Shown here: piece by piece, positions 45,064-53,237 of the stretch
How positions within the stretch are numbered: the first letter of the stretch is position 1
Layout: every line of letters begins with the position of its first letter
Origin: Campylobacter massiliensis
GTDB taxonomy: Bacteria > Campylobacterota > Campylobacteria > Campylobacterales > Campylobacteraceae
Reading direction: 5' to 3'
NCBI RefSeq assembly: GCF_014253065.1
Contig: NZ_JACLZK010000002.1
Span: 806,001-870,000 of the forward strand
DNA length: 64,000 nucleotides
Made by a program: the position numbers and the translations under genes
Notes under the pieces: model-generated
The model's database searches: none
What the model saw: only the letters and a program-made list of their open reading frames with translations
What the model was told of the DNA's origin: nothing

Positions 45064-45696
45064 CTAATAAAGGCTCGCGATATGCTGAGATTCGTCCCAG
45101 CTGATCTCGCTTTTGCCGCCGTTTTGGGCACTGCGGCTAAACTCCAGCTGCCTAGCCACGTAGCGCGCGAGCAGGTCGCTTTCTACGTTTACGCGGCGTC
45201 CCGGCTCAAACTCGCCGAACAAGCTCTCGCGAAAAGTGATCGGGATGATCGTGAGGCGCACGCCTGCGGACAAAACTTCGTTGATCGTGAGGCTCACGCC
45301 CTCGACTGCGATGCTGCCTTTGTTCGCCATCAAAGGCATGACGCTAGAGGGCAAATTTATATAAAAATCAACCCCGTTTTCGCGCCGCTCTATACGCGCG
45401 ACCTCGCCGATAGCGTCTACGTGGCCCTGCAGTAGATGCCCGTCCACGCGGTCGGCTAACCGCATCGCAGGCTCGATATGCACGCGTCCGCGCAGATTTT
45501 CCGTCACTATGTGCGCCCTAGTTTCGGCGCTAAGCTCCACGCTAAAGCCGTCTGCGTGCAGCTGCGTCACGCTTAAGCATGCGCCGTTTACCGCGACGCT
45601 ATCGCCTAAATTAGGGCGGTATGCGGCTTTTAGTCGCAGGGTATTTTGCGAATAACTCGCAACCTGCGCGATCTCTCTAATCAGTCCGTTAAACAT
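45064..45696 (-). CDS. ribE: riboflavin synthase alpha subunit
   Basis: RibE dismutates two lumazines to riboflavin. The 210-residue protein has two lumazine-binding repeats: the first starts MFNGLIREIAQV and has GDSVAVNGACLSVTQL; the second has GHLLQGHVDAIGEVARI and KGSIAVEGVSLTINEV. The usual FTGI is FNGL here. Length is standard. First gene of the ribE-pgeF pair, with no riboflavin riboswitch seen in the short leader. Confidence 0.93.
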   Translation of the reverse strand: MFNGLIREIAQVASYSQNTLRLKAAYRPNLGDSVAVNGACLSVTQLHADGFSVELSAETRAHIVTENLRGRVHIEPAMRLADRVDGHLLQGHVDAIGEVARIERRENGVDFYINLPSSVMPLMANKGSIAVEGVSLTINEVLSAGVRLTIIPITFRESLFGEFEPGRRVNVESDLLARYVARQLEFSRSAQNGGKSEISWDESQHIASLY

Positions 45697-45905
45697 TTTT
45701 CGTCCTTAAATTTTGAGCTATTTTATAAAATTTAGCCTCAGAGCGGGCTAAATTTACCGTCTAAATTTTAGCCGCCCGATTTTTGTCGCGACGCAAATAT
45801 GCAAAACTAGCAGGATGATCGCGCCCTGCCTCGGTAAATTTAATACACTTTAAAAATATTAAGATAAAATAGGAACTTAATCTTAAACCACAAGAAAAGA
45901 TAAAC

Positions 45906-46544
45906 TTGAAAAAATCACGACTAGGCCTACTTGAGACCGATATTTTAGACGTTTTGGACCAAAACGAACTCGCTAAATTTAACCGCGAGTTTCTAGCCAA
46001 AGGCGCCGCGATCTACGCCGAATCCATCAAAGTCGTGATACTTAAAAGCGGCTCGGGCAAGCTCTCGTTTTTCGAGGATGGCGAGGAGTTTATCGTCTAT
46101 CATCTCCAAAAAGACAACATCTCGATCATAGACGACGTATGCGTGCTAGAGATCCTAGAGGACAGCGAGATCTACTCGATCGATGCAGACGACATGGGCG
46201 AACTGCTAAAAAACGAGAGATTTGCCAAAGCATACGCCGACACGCTCGTAAACATCTCGCTACTGCAGCGCCAAATCATAAAATCGATACTTTTTGAAAG
46301 CGCTAAGGGGCGCATCGCAAACTTCCTAGTCGAGCTCGCCGCCGAGCAAAATTTGACGCAAAACGGCTATCACTACGTCTTTTTACCGTTTTCGCTAAAG
46401 GTGCTTTCAAGCTTCGTCGGACTCAAGCGTCAAAGCGCAAGCACGGCGTTTAACGAACTAATCAAAGACGATATCATCAGGCGCATAACGCCGCATGAAA
46501 TTTTGATAGTGGATTATGAAAAGCTGCAAAGCTATACGAACTGA
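45906..46544 (+). CDS. Crp/Fnr-family transcription regulator
   Basis: The 212-residue protein starts at TTG (no other start nearby) and has a cyclic-nucleotide-binding-like beta roll (FLAKGAAIYAESIKVVILKSGSGKLSFFEDGEEF) to about 110, a long dimer helix (about 110-140) and a Crp-type helix-turn-helix (LKVLSSFVGLKRQSASTAFNELIKDD) near 165-195. There is no N-terminal FNR cysteine cluster, so it is not a simple oxygen-sensing FNR. It faces the end of the thioredoxin/multihaem gene set and may regulate it or other respiratory genes. Its last 17 codons recur as a decayed copy at 52701-52751. Confidence 0.8.
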   Translation: MKKSRLGLLETDILDVLDQNELAKFNREFLAKGAAIYAESIKVVILKSGSGKLSFFEDGEEFIVYHLQKDNISIIDDVCVLEILEDSEIYSIDADDMGELLKNERFAKAYADTLVNISLLQRQIIKSILFESAKGRIANFLVELAAEQNLTQNGYHYVFLPFSLKVLSSFVGLKRQSASTAFNELIKDDIIRRITPHEILIVDYEKLQSYTN

Positions 46545-46546
46545 AT

Positions 46547-47020
46547 TTATAAAATACCGTTTTGACTAAGGTATTCTCTCCACTGCTCTATCTTATATTT
46601 TCCCTCGTTTAGTCCCTTGACGAACCCCATAAACACGCTCATTTGAGCGGGGCTGGCGTATCCGGGGAGTTGGAAAATTTTATTCCAATATTTATCGAAA
46701 ATCACTACGTTTGGGATCTCTTTTGCTTCAAGAGCAATCCTTAGCGCAAGAGTATCTTTTACGTTTTTCTGGTCTCTTAAAGCATATTCGTTATTTTCAT
46801 TTACGTCGATGCGGTAGACGTTAAAGTCTTTGGCCAAATTTGCAAGTTCGGCGTTTTCTTCCAAATCTAGCTTTAGGCGTTCGCAATACTCGCAATCCTT
46901 GCTTTCAAAGATTAACATCACGCCCTTATCGTCCGCAGATAGTAAAATAGGCTCTCCGCGGTCTGCAGCAAAAACGCAAGACATCAAAAACGCCAGCAAA
47001 AAATAAGCGGCCTTTCTCAC
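46547..47020 (-). CDS. exported thioredoxin-like protein with CXXC
   Basis: The 157-residue protein has a Sec signal peptide (AAYFLLAFLMSCVFAA, cleavage near 18) and a thioredoxin fold with the active site DCEYCERL (about 44-51) and the cis-Pro strand EIPNVVIF near 108. It resembles SoxW-type periplasmic thioredoxins. As the last gene after a 12-haem cytochrome gene, it could keep CXXCH cysteines reduced for haem attachment or carry out disulfide exchange. It overlaps the lipoprotein gene by 4 bases. Function is inferred. Confidence 0.75.
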   Translation of the reverse strand: MRKAAYFLLAFLMSCVFAADRGEPILLSADDKGVMLIFESKDCEYCERLKLDLEENAELANLAKDFNVYRIDVNENNEYALRDQKNVKDTLALRIALEAKEIPNVVIFDKYWNKIFQLPGYASPAQMSVFMGFVKGLNEGKYKIEQWREYLSQNGIL

Positions 47021-47658
47021 TTTTTACTTTCCTTTTTCGTCACGTCTATGCCGTGCTTTAGGTAGTAGTCCCTAAGCGCTTCGTAAATTTCGCCGTTTTT
47101 CCTATCTTTATCTCTCCAAATGCCCTCTTTCATAAAATTCATCGTCTGCAAAAATTGCTTCGGCGGCATGTATCCTGGCACCATGAGGATTACTTTGCCT
47201 TTTTCGTCGGAAAATATAATACTAGGCGTAGCGTCGATAGCGTAGATAGATAGTAGCGTCTTCGTGTCTACGTCCATAAATTCGCCGTCGTGGTAAAATT
47301 TGTGATTTAAATTTTTATGCGCTCTTAGATAATACGACGAAAATTCGCCTTTTAATCTAGCGCCGAGTTCGGGATTATTTTTAACGTCGGCCTTTAGCTG
47401 ATCAGAATACGGATCGGTATTCGTGCCAAAGACTATTATCATGATTTTTTCGTTCGGAGCTATCTTTGCGCTATCTTGAAAAAAATCAAATATCGCCGAG
47501 TCGTTTGCGGCGTATATTACTTTTTCGTTAGCGCTTATCGTTTGTCCGGGTGTTTTATCCATGCTTGCGGTTTTGGCGGCCTTTTCGTTACAGCCTCCTA
47601 GTATCGCCATAGACGAGAGTAGAAGTATTTTTATTAAAATTTTAGTATCCATAAACAC
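47017..47658 (-). CDS. thioredoxin-fold lipoprotein without catalytic cysteines
   Basis: The 213-residue protein has a lipoprotein signal (LLLSSMAILGGC, Cys about 23) and a thioredoxin-like domain. FGTNTDPYSDQLKADV aligns with FESKDCEYCERLKLDL of the next gene, so the active site CEYC is replaced by DPYS. The cis-Pro strand (DATPSIIFSD) and following GYMPPKQFLQTMNFMK match the neighbour's IPNVVIF and GYASPAQMSVFMGFVK, so the two are diverged duplicates. Lacking redox cysteines, it probably binds a partner or substrate. It lies between the cytochrome gene and the CXXC paralogue. Confidence 0.78.
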   Translation of the reverse strand: MFMDTKILIKILLLSSMAILGGCNEKAAKTASMDKTPGQTISANEKVIYAANDSAIFDFFQDSAKIAPNEKIMIIVFGTNTDPYSDQLKADVKNNPELGARLKGEFSSYYLRAHKNLNHKFYHDGEFMDVDTKTLLSIYAIDATPSIIFSDEKGKVILMVPGYMPPKQFLQTMNFMKEGIWRDKDRKNGEIYEALRDYYLKHGIDVTKKESKK

Positions 47659-47664
47659 TCCTTT

Positions 47665-47688
47665 AAGGGGCGAATGCGTTCGCCCCTT
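47665..47688 (-). terminator. intercistronic hairpin after the cytochrome gene
   Basis: Exact 10-base stem AAGGGGCGAA / TTCGCCCCTT with a 4-base loop. On the minus strand it lies 8 bases after the cytochrome stop and 6 bases before the lipoprotein ATG, and overlaps its ribosome binding site region (AAAGGAG follows at once). On this strand no T-run follows, so it is more likely an RNA-processing, partial-termination or translation-control hairpin than a full terminator. Confidence 0.55.
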
Positions 47689-47696
47689 TTTGCGTT

Positions 47697-50069
47697 TTAT
47701 TTTTTGATCTTAGCCGCTTTATGCAGCGTCTCGTTCATCTTGTCAATATGCTCTTTAGCATTTAGCGTCTTGTCGCTGCTCATCTTATCCCACAAGGCCT
47801 TATCGGACATATTTTGATGGCAACCTATGCACGCGCCTATCTTTTCGATCTTATCCCTTAGCTCTTTATCCAGCATTCTGGAATCCGGCCAGTGCGTTCC
47901 GACGGCTTGCAATTGCTTGCCGTCTCTAGTTACGACTTGAGACAGATCGTGCTCTAGTCCCGGTATGGCTTTGATTTGCAAAGCTGTATTTTCGGTAGCA
48001 AATTCTTTGGTTTTTAGGTCTTGTATATCAAGGCGCAAGTCTTTGTCTTGACCGTTCATATATTGACCGTCCGTGATACCGTAGCCTATGGCTTTAGGGT
48101 TAGAGTGGCAAGACTCGCAAGTCCTAGCTATCCTGCTTGTCGTATGCGGCTGCGTAGGCGACATATCCGGAGCCAGCATCTGTCCGTTATCCGGAACGTC
48201 GGCTCGCTTATTTAGCGTTACGGTTTTGCCGTCCGGGCCTATTATACTAAAGATCACCTGACAACCCGGAATTATCGGCGTAATAAGTCCTTCGCCGTTT
48301 ATGCCAAGAGCCGGGTCTTCCCATCTTAGATAGCTTCTTGACTGAGTAAATGAACCAAATAGCGGCTTGCCTTTTGCGCCGATAGTTGATTCGCTAGTTT
48401 CGCCGTTTGCAAAGTGCGTAGACGCAGAAGCTATCCAGTCCGTACCGTTTTTGCCCGAAGCATAGTCCATCTTGACGTGGCAGCCGTAGCACTGCGGCGC
48501 CCACGTAGCGTGGCAAGCATAGCACTCCATACCCTTCGTATGAGACGGTATATCATGCATCGCCAGGCGTGCGTTTTTAGACTTGAAGCTATTATTTTTT
48601 ACGCCGTTTTTTACAAGCGGTACTTCAAGGTCTTTGCCGCTAGCCAAATGCGCTATAACCTTATCCTGGTCTTTTGCTTTTACTACGTTGCCTAGAGGGT
48701 TTCCTCTGGTAGATAGCAGATAACCGCCCTCTTTATCGTAGATTGTTCCTTGTTTCATCCATTCAGGCAGCTGCATAGCTAAGCCTCGCGGCTTATCCGG
48801 AGTTTTTATTTTGAAATTTTCACCAAATCCCAGCTTTAGCTCCCATGGAAATTTATCATTCGTGCCGTGGCAGTCGGAGCACTCTATCTCTACTTGAGCT
48901 AGAGTAGTGCCAAATATTGTACCGTCGCCGTGAACGTCGATAGAGGTATGGCAGTCCTGGCAAGTCATACCGGCCTCATAGTGCAAATCCTCTTTGATAT
49001 GCTTATATTTTGAGCCGTGAAGCGCGTTTTGATCTTTAGCGCCGTCTATGAAAGGCGAGCCATAAGGCTGCTCCATAAGCCCCAGATACGATACGCCGAT
49101 CCTCTTACCGCCGCTGTGGCAAGAACCGCAGGTAACCGGATGTATACCGCTAAATTCTACGCCTTTTGCGGTTTTTACTTTTACTTCTCTGCTTGACTGC
49201 ATGGAGTGCACGAGCAGATGTCCTTTTTCTTTTTTATCTATCGTAGGGTCGCTACCCTCGTAAAAAGCCTCTACTCCGTAAGGAATATGACAAGAAGAAC
49301 ACCCCATGCCGCGCCAGTCACCCCTTATTTTTCTGCCTCTAGCGCCGATGTGACAGGACTGGCAACCCGACCTTTGATACGTGATAGAGGCCATATAGGC
49401 TATATCTTTCTCGCTTTTTCCATTAAAATCCTCGGGTCCGCTAGGCGGTAACGGGATTTGTTTAAGCTCGGTCGGAAACTGATCGGGATATTTCGTGATT
49501 AGTTGAGTCATATACTCTTTGTATTCTTTGCTACCCCATGCAGGCGTTACTCCGTCGTCGTCTTTTACGGCGTGATCGCCGAATTTGACCTTATGCGTCG
49601 GTTCGCTACCCCAAGAGTGCAAATTTCCTTGGATTTTGCCCGCCTCCGTAGCCATAAGCGATTTTCTAGCATTTGCCAAAGTATCGGCATGGCACATACC
49701 GCAGGTTTTATCCGCTATCCAGATAGAACCCGGATCTCTTACAAACTCGCTAAGTCCTCCCGGATGAGCACTGGGAGCTCCTTTGTGAGCGTCTTCAAAC
49801 GAGCCTTTGTCCGGATTTCCTCCGTGACAGACAGAACAGGCTCCGCTATCGCCGAGCCCTTGCCCCATGGCTAAAATTTGCTGCATCATATCTGACTTAG
49901 CGTCTCTAATCGGCTCTATGCCGACGTGGCACTTTATACAGGTGTCGCCGTCGGCTACGCTCTCGACGTGCATCTTTTCCTTGGGCGGCTCTTTGGCCGG
50001 TTCGGCGCCGCAAAGAGCGTACGCGCATAAAAGTGCGATCGCAAGCGCAAATTTTATCGCATTCCTCAT
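47697..50069 (-). CDS. periplasmic dodecahaem c-type cytochrome, substrate unknown
   Basis: The 790-residue protein has a Sec signal (FALAIALLCAYALCGA, cleavage near 22) and twelve CXXCH haem motifs: CIKCH, CSVCH, CGMCH, CQSCH, CSSCH, CGSCH, CQDCH, CSDCH, CYACH, CYGCH, CESCH and CIGCH. One extra Cys (PGCQVIF, near 630) is not in a motif. No C-X15-17-CH haem motif of sulfite reductase MccA is present, and it has more haems than NrfA, HAO or tetrathionate reductases (5-8). It is probably a periplasmic reductase or electron conduit. It is divergent from a two-component system and is followed by two thioredoxin-fold genes. GGAGGAAG precedes the ATG. Confidence 0.82.
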   Translation of the reverse strand: MRNAIKFALAIALLCAYALCGAEPAKEPPKEKMHVESVADGDTCIKCHVGIEPIRDAKSDMMQQILAMGQGLGDSGACSVCHGGNPDKGSFEDAHKGAPSAHPGGLSEFVRDPGSIWIADKTCGMCHADTLANARKSLMATEAGKIQGNLHSWGSEPTHKVKFGDHAVKDDDGVTPAWGSKEYKEYMTQLITKYPDQFPTELKQIPLPPSGPEDFNGKSEKDIAYMASITYQRSGCQSCHIGARGRKIRGDWRGMGCSSCHIPYGVEAFYEGSDPTIDKKEKGHLLVHSMQSSREVKVKTAKGVEFSGIHPVTCGSCHSGGKRIGVSYLGLMEQPYGSPFIDGAKDQNALHGSKYKHIKEDLHYEAGMTCQDCHTSIDVHGDGTIFGTTLAQVEIECSDCHGTNDKFPWELKLGFGENFKIKTPDKPRGLAMQLPEWMKQGTIYDKEGGYLLSTRGNPLGNVVKAKDQDKVIAHLASGKDLEVPLVKNGVKNNSFKSKNARLAMHDIPSHTKGMECYACHATWAPQCYGCHVKMDYASGKNGTDWIASASTHFANGETSESTIGAKGKPLFGSFTQSRSYLRWEDPALGINGEGLITPIIPGCQVIFSIIGPDGKTVTLNKRADVPDNGQMLAPDMSPTQPHTTSRIARTCESCHSNPKAIGYGITDGQYMNGQDKDLRLDIQDLKTKEFATENTALQIKAIPGLEHDLSQVVTRDGKQLQAVGTHWPDSRMLDKELRDKIEKIGACIGCHQNMSDKALWDKMSSDKTLNAKEHIDKMNETLHKAAKIKK

Positions 50070-50118
50070 AGCTTCCTCCTTGTATTAAAATTTTATCTAC
50101 TTGAAATATTAAAACGTT

Positions 50119-50138
50119 AAAGTGCCTCGAAAGTGCCT
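50119..50138. promoter_or_regulatory. tandem direct repeat, candidate response-regulator operator
   Basis: AAAGTGCCT occurs at 50119-50127 and again at 50130-50138, an 11-bp period, between the cytochrome gene and the OmpR-type regulator gene. OmpR/PhoB-family regulators bind head-to-tail as dimers to direct repeats about one helical turn apart, so this is a natural site for the adjacent regulator. Inference from position and spacing. Confidence 0.6.
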
Positions 50139-50231
50139 AAAATATTATTTTTGGACTAATTTTTCTATTTAAGTTAATATCAAGCTAAATAGAATAAAAT
50201 GGACTCAAATTTGACTGCAAGCGAGGATAAG

Positions 50232-50894
50232 ATGAAAATATTGCTTCTTGAAGACGACTTGTTTATATGCGAGCAGCTAAAGGATTATTTCGAGCTTGAA
50301 GGGCACAAGCTCGACTTTTACGCTAACGGCAAAGAGCTTTTGGATAACGCCGTTTTAAGCGCTTACGATATATTTTTATTCGATATCAACACTCCGGTTA
50401 TAAACGGCTTTGAGACGCTAAAACTCATCAGAAAGGACGGTATCGAGACGCCCGTCGTTTACATAACGGCACAAGACGATATAGACCATATCAAAAAAGG
50501 CTTTGAGCTGGGTTGTAACGATTATCTTAAAAAGCCGTTTTTGCTAGAAGAGCTTGAAATAAGAATAAATGCCATCTTGCACAAAAACGCAAACGACGAC
50601 AAGGTAAAAATCAGCCCAAACTACGCCTTTGACGTTAAGAATATGAATTTGTATTTTAAAGGCGATTTAGTCGAACTCAATAAACAAGAAAAATCGCTAC
50701 TGTATATTTTAGTAAAAAATATCGGCCTCACGATAGATCCAAATACAATAAAAGATTACGTCTGGGACGAAAAAGACGTATGCGACAACACCCTCAGAAC
50801 GCAGATCAAAAAAATCCGTGAAAAACTAAATGAAAATTTTATTATAAACGTCCGAAATATCGGCTACAAGATAGAAAAACATGATCAAGACTAA
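50232..50894 (+). CDS. OmpR-family response regulator
   Basis: From the ATG at 50232 (MKILLLEDDLFICEQLKDYF; GAGG 8 bases upstream), 220 residues: a receiver domain with acidic pair EDD, phospho-acceptor Asp in IFLFDINTP (about 51), Thr in VVYITAQ and Lys in YLKKPF, then a winged-helix OmpR output domain (LVELNKQEKSLLYILVKNIG, DNTLRTQIKKIREKL). An in-frame ATG at 50199 is an alternative start. It overlaps the kinase gene by 14 bases and is divergent from the multihaem cytochrome, its likely target. Confidence 0.9.
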   Translation: MKILLLEDDLFICEQLKDYFELEGHKLDFYANGKELLDNAVLSAYDIFLFDINTPVINGFETLKLIRKDGIETPVVYITAQDDIDHIKKGFELGCNDYLKKPFLLEELEIRINAILHKNANDDKVKISPNYAFDVKNMNLYFKGDLVELNKQEKSLLYILVKNIGLTIDPNTIKDYVWDEKDVCDNTLRTQIKKIREKLNENFIINVRNIGYKIEKHDQD

Positions 50895-52611
50895 AGACAT
50901 CTCCGCCCAAAAGAAAAATTTCGAGATAAAGCTATTTTTATCTTATATCGCTTTTACGATGATACTTATCGTCTCCATCGCCGTGATTCATATATATTTT
51001 ACCAGCGATCTAAACTATAAAAAATTCGAACGCGAGATAATGATGCAAGCAAGCGATAAGATAGATAAATTTTATATGAATTTAAACGCCAAAAAGCAAA
51101 CTCTAGCCTCTGCGGCGGATAACGAATTTTTCTTAAAATATCTAGACGACGAATCAGACTACGCGGATTTATTTTTTATAACGATAATGCAAGCGGACAA
51201 AGATATAGAAGCCCTAAGATACGTGGGCGCCAAACAAACGCTCGAGTACGTAAGAGACGATAAAGCAAATCTGATAAAAAATATAAATTTTAAGCCCGTA
51301 GAAAATCAAATTTTACAAAAAGAGCAGGTGCAAATTTATGGTTTTCGTTTAAACGAAGCGGGCAAAGCTTCCGTTAGTTTCAGGGCTCCGCTCTATGCGG
51401 CAAACACGCTAAAAGGGACAGTTGAGCTTGATATTTGCTTGGAAGGGATCATGAACGAGATGATAAAGTCGATGATTTACGATATTTTCGTGATTAATGA
51501 CGAAGGAGTTTATCTCAAAGACAATCTAGCAGACAAAAATCTCTCGCGCGTCAAAAAGAGAGTCACAGGCGAGTTCGGTAAAGATTTTTGGGCAAATTTG
51601 ACCGCCTCCGAAAAATACGGACTAATAAAGGGCGAAACCTTTGCGATGCCGTTTTTTATCGGGCAAGAGAAATTTTATCTAACGCTTCAAGGTCATAAGC
51701 CCGCAATAAACAACATGGAAAACAACAAAATGATCGTCTCTATATTGATTTTTGCCGCGCTAATGGCGGTGGTTTTTACCTTTATCCTCACTAAGCCGAT
51801 CAGAAAAATCTTTACCGCGGTATCCAAAGAAACGAGCGAGCTTGGCAAACTAGCTAAAAATTTAGACGATACGATCGCGCTTAAAACGCTTGAGATCGCT
51901 AAAAAAGATAGGTTACTACAAAATCAAAACAAATTCGCCGAGCTTGGCGAGTTAATCGGCAACATAGCTCACCAGTGGCGACATCCGCTAACCAGGCTTT
52001 CTTTGACGGTTCAAAATTTAAGAGCTTTTAAAAAACGAGGCAAGCTAAGCGACGAAATTTTTAAAGATGCGGTAGAAAATTCGCTCTATCAGATCGAGTT
52101 CATGTCAAATACGATAGAAAATTTTAGAAATTTTTATAAAAAAGACGACGTAAAAAGAGAATTTAGTATAAAAAGCGCGATAGACGGCATCTTGAGCATA
52201 ATAGGCACAGTCATAGAACATAGACACATAAAGCTTGAAATTTCGTGCCCTGAGGATATTTTTATATTTGCCAATAAAAACGAGCTATCGCAAATTTTGA
52301 TGAATATCATCATAAACGCAAAAGACGCCATCGAAACCAAAGGCACGGAAGGCGGGTTTATCAATATCCACACCCAAAAAGAAGAAAACGAGATAATAAT
52401 CGAAATAGAAGATAATGCAGGCGGCATCCCTAGCGAGGTCGCGGCAAAGATTTTTGACCCGTACTTCACGACCAAGTCCGAAAAAGGAACAGGTATAGGT
52501 CTGTATATCGCGAAAATGATAGCAAAAGAGAAATTTAACGGAGACATAAGCGTGGCTAACGGCGAAAAAGGCGCGATATTTAGAGTCGTACTAGACGCCT
52601 CGGCAAAATAA
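50881..52611 (+). CDS. sensor histidine kinase
   Basis: The 576-residue kinase has a membrane helix at about 17-40, a periplasmic sensor domain of about 240 residues (Cache-like: KIDKFYMNLNAKKQTLASAA, VSFRAPLYAANTLKGTVELD), a second helix near 280-302, a coiled coil, the phospho-acceptor His in ELGELIGNIAHQWRHPLTR (about 365) and an HATPase domain (NELSQILMNIIINAKDAI N-box, DNAGGIP, GTGIGLYIAKM). The AHQWRHPL form is common in this bacterial class. It presumably senses an electron acceptor or metabolite in the periplasm and phosphorylates the preceding regulator. Confidence 0.9.
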   Translation: MIKTKDISAQKKNFEIKLFLSYIAFTMILIVSIAVIHIYFTSDLNYKKFEREIMMQASDKIDKFYMNLNAKKQTLASAADNEFFLKYLDDESDYADLFFITIMQADKDIEALRYVGAKQTLEYVRDDKANLIKNINFKPVENQILQKEQVQIYGFRLNEAGKASVSFRAPLYAANTLKGTVELDICLEGIMNEMIKSMIYDIFVINDEGVYLKDNLADKNLSRVKKRVTGEFGKDFWANLTASEKYGLIKGETFAMPFFIGQEKFYLTLQGHKPAINNMENNKMIVSILIFAALMAVVFTFILTKPIRKIFTAVSKETSELGKLAKNLDDTIALKTLEIAKKDRLLQNQNKFAELGELIGNIAHQWRHPLTRLSLTVQNLRAFKKRGKLSDEIFKDAVENSLYQIEFMSNTIENFRNFYKKDDVKREFSIKSAIDGILSIIGTVIEHRHIKLEISCPEDIFIFANKNELSQILMNIIINAKDAIETKGTEGGFINIHTQKEENEIIIEIEDNAGGIPSEVAAKIFDPYFTTKSEKGTGIGLYIAKMIAKEKFNGDISVANGEKGAIFRVVLDASAK

Positions 52612-52700
52612 TTTTAACCCTAAATTTTATCCGTTTGTCGTAAGGTTTGGAATTTAAATAACACAAAGCGGGTTTAAAGTAGCAAGATGCATTACCCTCG

Positions 52701-52751
52701 CACGAGTTTTTGATAATCGACCTTGAGAAGTTACAAAGTTATACGAACTGA
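52701..52751 (+). pseudogene. 3' fragment of a Crp/Fnr-family gene
   Basis: Codons read HEFLIIDLEKLQSYTN and stop. This matches the end of the regulator at 45906-46544 (HEILIVDYEKLQSYTN, stop). Differences are mostly silent or conservative, and 17 bases including the stop (52740-52756, 46533-46549) are identical. Just upstream GCATTACCCTC matches the GCATAACGCC of the intact gene with one extra base, a frameshift. No start or helix-turn-helix part remains. Confidence 0.72.
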
Positions 52752-52843
52752 ATTTAAATTTTACGAGGTGAAACCCGTATCTTTAAGACGCTAAATTTAG
52801 TTTTGTCAAATTTTACGCTATGCGTTTTAAATTTCTTTAAACG

Positions 52844-52953
52844 AAAACGATTGTCTGGAGTCGTTTTACTTCTTCGTTAAAGGGGAAGGGGGCTTTACTT
52901 CGCCTGCGGCTCGTAACTGCGAGCAGGCCTACTTATGAAGTGTCGCCCCTTCC
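52844..52953. repeat. nested inverted-repeat element
   Basis: A small hairpin (AAAACGA / TCGTTTT, 52844-52867) is followed by a long broken stem: GGAAGGGG (52884-52891) with CCCCTTCC (52946-52953), ACTTC with GAAGT (52897-52901, 52937-52941), GCCTG with CAGGC (52902-52906, 52924-52928) and CTCG with CGAG (52910-52913, 52920-52923). All pairs are in nested order. It could be a MITE-like repeat or a structured RNA. Confidence 0.6.
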
Positions 52954-53237
52954 TCTCCTAAGCCCTCTCTAACCCCACTACACGTGAGATGTTGCTGCAC
53001 TTTGTGCGGATCTAAATTTGGCGCTGACGCGCCGTATATTTCAAATTTATGTTTTCAAGATACGGGTCTTGGCAAGTAAAATTTACGAATTTATAAAGAT
53101 ATGAGACAAATATTCCAGACGGATTGTGTGTAGTTTAAATAGTTTGCGTCGGATACGACGGGAGCGGACCGGTCGTCCGTGACCCGAGTATCCTAGCCGA
53201 AAACTATTTGAAATCCAGCCGAGCCGGGGAATTAAAA
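52954..53237. other. rest of the kinase-focA gap
   Basis: No gene is seen between the nested element and focA. The stretch holds no clear terminator with a T-run for focA and no tRNA-like fold that I can support. Confidence 0.4.

Noticed and set aside
45039-45131. Upstream start for pgeF
   Set aside because: It lies inside ribE and adds 31 residues not seen before the conserved start of the family.
45697-45905. FNR box or riboflavin riboswitch near ribE and the Crp-like gene
   Set aside because: No TTGAT-N4-ATCAA site and no room for an RFN element in the ribE leader.
47697-50069. Calling the multihaem cytochrome MccA sulfite reductase
   Set aside because: MccA has eight haems with one C-X15-17-CH motif; this protein has twelve plain CXXCH motifs and lacks mccBCD-like neighbours.
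50199-50231. Upstream start for the response regulator
   Set aside because: The 11 extra residues precede a standard receiver start, and GAGG sits before the ATG at 50232. It remains possible but less likely.
53040-53230. tRNA or small RNA gene in the GC-rich part of the kinase-focA gap
   Set aside because: No cloverleaf with a TTC loop and CCA-type end could be built from the sequence.
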